Source of the DNA: Anaerolineales bacterium UBA2232
Lineage (GTDB): Bacteria; Chloroflexota; Anaerolineae; UBA2200
DNA: 6,966 nt
Assembly: GCA_002348045.1 (NCBI GenBank)
Contig: DDYO01000238.1
Location: 1-6,966 of the forward strand
Direction: 5' to 3'
Made by a program: the position numbers and the translations under genes. Below, piece after piece: positions 6,562 through 6,966 of the stretch. The first letter of the stretch is position 1, and every line of letters begins with the position of its first letter. The notes beneath the pieces were generated by a model that saw only the letters and a list, made by a program, of their open reading frames with translations, was not told where the DNA came from and ran no database searches.

Positions 6562-6590
6562 AGAATAGCACAGTTGTTCTAATCTGTCAA
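6562..6590 (-). promoter_or_regulatory. Sigma-70-type promoter of the FtsK-like operon
   Basis: On the minus strand, a perfect -35 box TTGACA (6590-6585), a 17-base spacer and a -10 box TATTCT (6567-6562). Transcription would start near 6555, giving an untranslated leader of about 34 nt before GTG 6521. The best promoter in the window by consensus and spacing. Confidence 0.7.
6566..6580. promoter_or_regulatory. Operator-like site B, inside the promoter spacer
   Basis: TAGCACAGTTGTTCT, the inverted partner of site A, with 13 bases between the two and 28 bp centre to centre. It fills most of the -35/-10 spacer and overlaps the -10 box by two bases, the classic place for a repressor site. Confidence 0.55.
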
Positions 6591-6612
6591 GAGGCGCTGA
6601 GGGGCGCAACGC

Positions 6613-6646
6613 AACAGGGCGATGGGTTTTGCACCATCGCCCTGTT
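6613..6646 (-). terminator. Perfect 13-bp hairpin, probable terminator upstream of the FtsK-like promoter
   Basis: AACAGGGCGATGG (6613-6625) pairs perfectly with CCATCGCCCTGTT (6634-6646) around an eight-base loop. Neither strand has a T-run after the stem, so it is not a canonical intrinsic terminator. Its place just ahead of the FtsK-like promoter would keep minus-strand transcription from the right from running into the operon. It could also be the folded 3' end of a small RNA. Confidence 0.4.
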
Positions 6647-6802
6647 CGTGTCGGACGCAAGCAGACCGGGCTACGTTGAAAGCGGGATGGTTAGAGATTT
6701 CGACAGTGGTCGTTGTGACAGTGATGACGGCGACAAAGAGACAATGACGAGAGTACGATGATGCTTCGTCGTGAGTTGCTGGCCTGCCGCGAGTCCGGAT
6801 CG

Positions 6803-6829
6803 ATTATACTCAAACACGGGGAAAATGCA
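6803..6829 (-). promoter_or_regulatory. Candidate minus-strand promoter
   Basis: A perfect -10 box TATAAT (6808-6803) with a weak -35 TTGCAT 16 bases upstream (half of the consensus positions match). It sits just past the hairpin that closes the right-edge gene, pointing into the ORF-poor stretch, with a start expected near 6796. Confidence 0.35.
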
Positions 6830-6872
6830 AGTCGTGGCCCGTCTGGCTTGGAGTCCAGAGGACCTTGCGTTT

Positions 6873-6916
6873 GGCTCGCCGTCCCAGGAAGTGAGCTAGT
6901 CCTGGGACGGCGGGCC
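6873..6916 (-). terminator. 17-bp hairpin downstream of the right-edge gene
   Basis: Bases 6873-6889 pair with 6900-6916: 13 perfect inner pairs, one G-T pair and three further G-C pairs around a ten-base loop. It begins five bases after the stop of the partial minus-strand gene, the expected place for a terminator, but again lacks a T-run on that strand (CAAACGC follows). Confidence 0.5.
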
Positions 6917-6921
6917 GTGGG

Positions 6922-6966
6922 CTAGCGCATCACAGCGAGAGTAACGGTCTCCCCGTCCAGGTCATG
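6922..6966 (-). CDS. Extreme C-terminus of a gene entering from the right
   Basis: The last 45 bases, read on the minus strand, give fourteen sense codons (HDLDGETVTLAVMR) and a TAG at 6924-6922. The alternation DGETVTLAVMR looks like a genuine beta-strand end, and the strong hairpin directly after the stop fits a gene end. With so little sequence no family can be named; coding status rests on the frame and the hairpin. Confidence 0.4.
   Translation of the reverse strand, partial: HDLDGETVTLAVMR

Larger units (their letters stand above)
6591..6921. other. Intergenic stretch without a convincing protein gene
   Basis: About 330 bases between the FtsK-like promoter and the gene entering from the right edge. 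It holds two strong hairpins (6613-6646 and 6873-6916) and a minus-strand TATAAT box (6808-6803). Only short ORFs occur: a 55-aa plus-strand frame (6758-6925) and a 24-aa one (6825-6899), neither with good support. A short untranslated minus-strand transcript between the TATAAT box and the 6613-6646 hairpin is possible. Confidence 0.5.

Noticed and set aside
6825..6899. Plus-strand ORF of 24 aa preceded by GGGGAAA
   Set aside because: The purine run ends directly at the ATG, the second half is the hairpin stem, and TATACT upstream has no matching -35 box. More likely chance.
6758..6925. Plus-strand ORF of 55 aa
   Set aside because: It starts with a weak purine run, crosses the strong hairpin at 6873-6916 and overlaps the stop of the right-edge minus-strand gene. 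No recognisable features.
1..6966. CRISPR arrays, tRNA or rRNA genes, insertion sequences
   Set aside because: No regularly spaced direct repeats, no tRNA-like cloverleaf or CCA end, and no transposase or terminal inverted repeats were found on reading both strands.

Overview
The window is a bacterial chromosomal segment of high G+C (about 60% by eye), with mostly intact, tightly packed genes. The partial B12-type radical SAM protein, the DUF58/transglutaminase pair and the stand-alone FtsK-like motor would fit Chloroflexota (Anaerolineae-like) or another deep Gram-positive-type lineage. That assignment is a guess from gene content, not something the sequence proves. No rRNA, tRNA, CRISPR array or transposase was seen.

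Left two thirds (1-4801), plus strand: the 3' end of a radical SAM protein enters from the left edge. It is followed by a GNAT N-acetyltransferase (590-1042), a DUF58 membrane protein (1146-2465) and a large multi-spanning transglutaminase-like protein with a C-terminal DUF4129-type region (2462-4801). The last two overlap by ATGA and form a translationally coupled pair. They are the membrane half of the widespread MoxR-DUF58-transglutaminase gene cluster, but no MoxR ATPase gene is visible here. An imperfect hairpin (4808-4842) right after the transglutaminase stop probably ends this unit, and could also end the opposing unit.

Right third (4882-6966), minus strand: a soluble FtsK/SpoIIIE-like ATPase of about 373 aa (6521-5400) is followed by a small single-span membrane protein (86 aa, strong ribosome site) and a weaker 54-aa single-span ORF. 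The ATPase has a clear promoter (perfect TTGACA, 17-bp spacer, TATTCT). Two 15-bp near-palindromic sites, arranged as an inverted pair, sit over this promoter and look like repressor operators resembling a GAAC-N4-GTTC SOS box. Behind this promoter lies about 320 bp without a convincing protein gene. It contains two strong U-tract-less hairpins and a minus-strand TATAAT promoter, so a short untranslated RNA may be encoded there. The last 45 bases are the 3' end of another minus-strand gene.

The least ordinary part is the right third: a repressible operon of a truncated FtsK motor with altered ATPase motifs plus tiny membrane proteins, three of whose downstream reading frames lie in one phase separated only by a TGA and a TAG. 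Its function is unknown. A role in DNA movement at the membrane, perhaps for a mobile or stress-induced element, is an inference.
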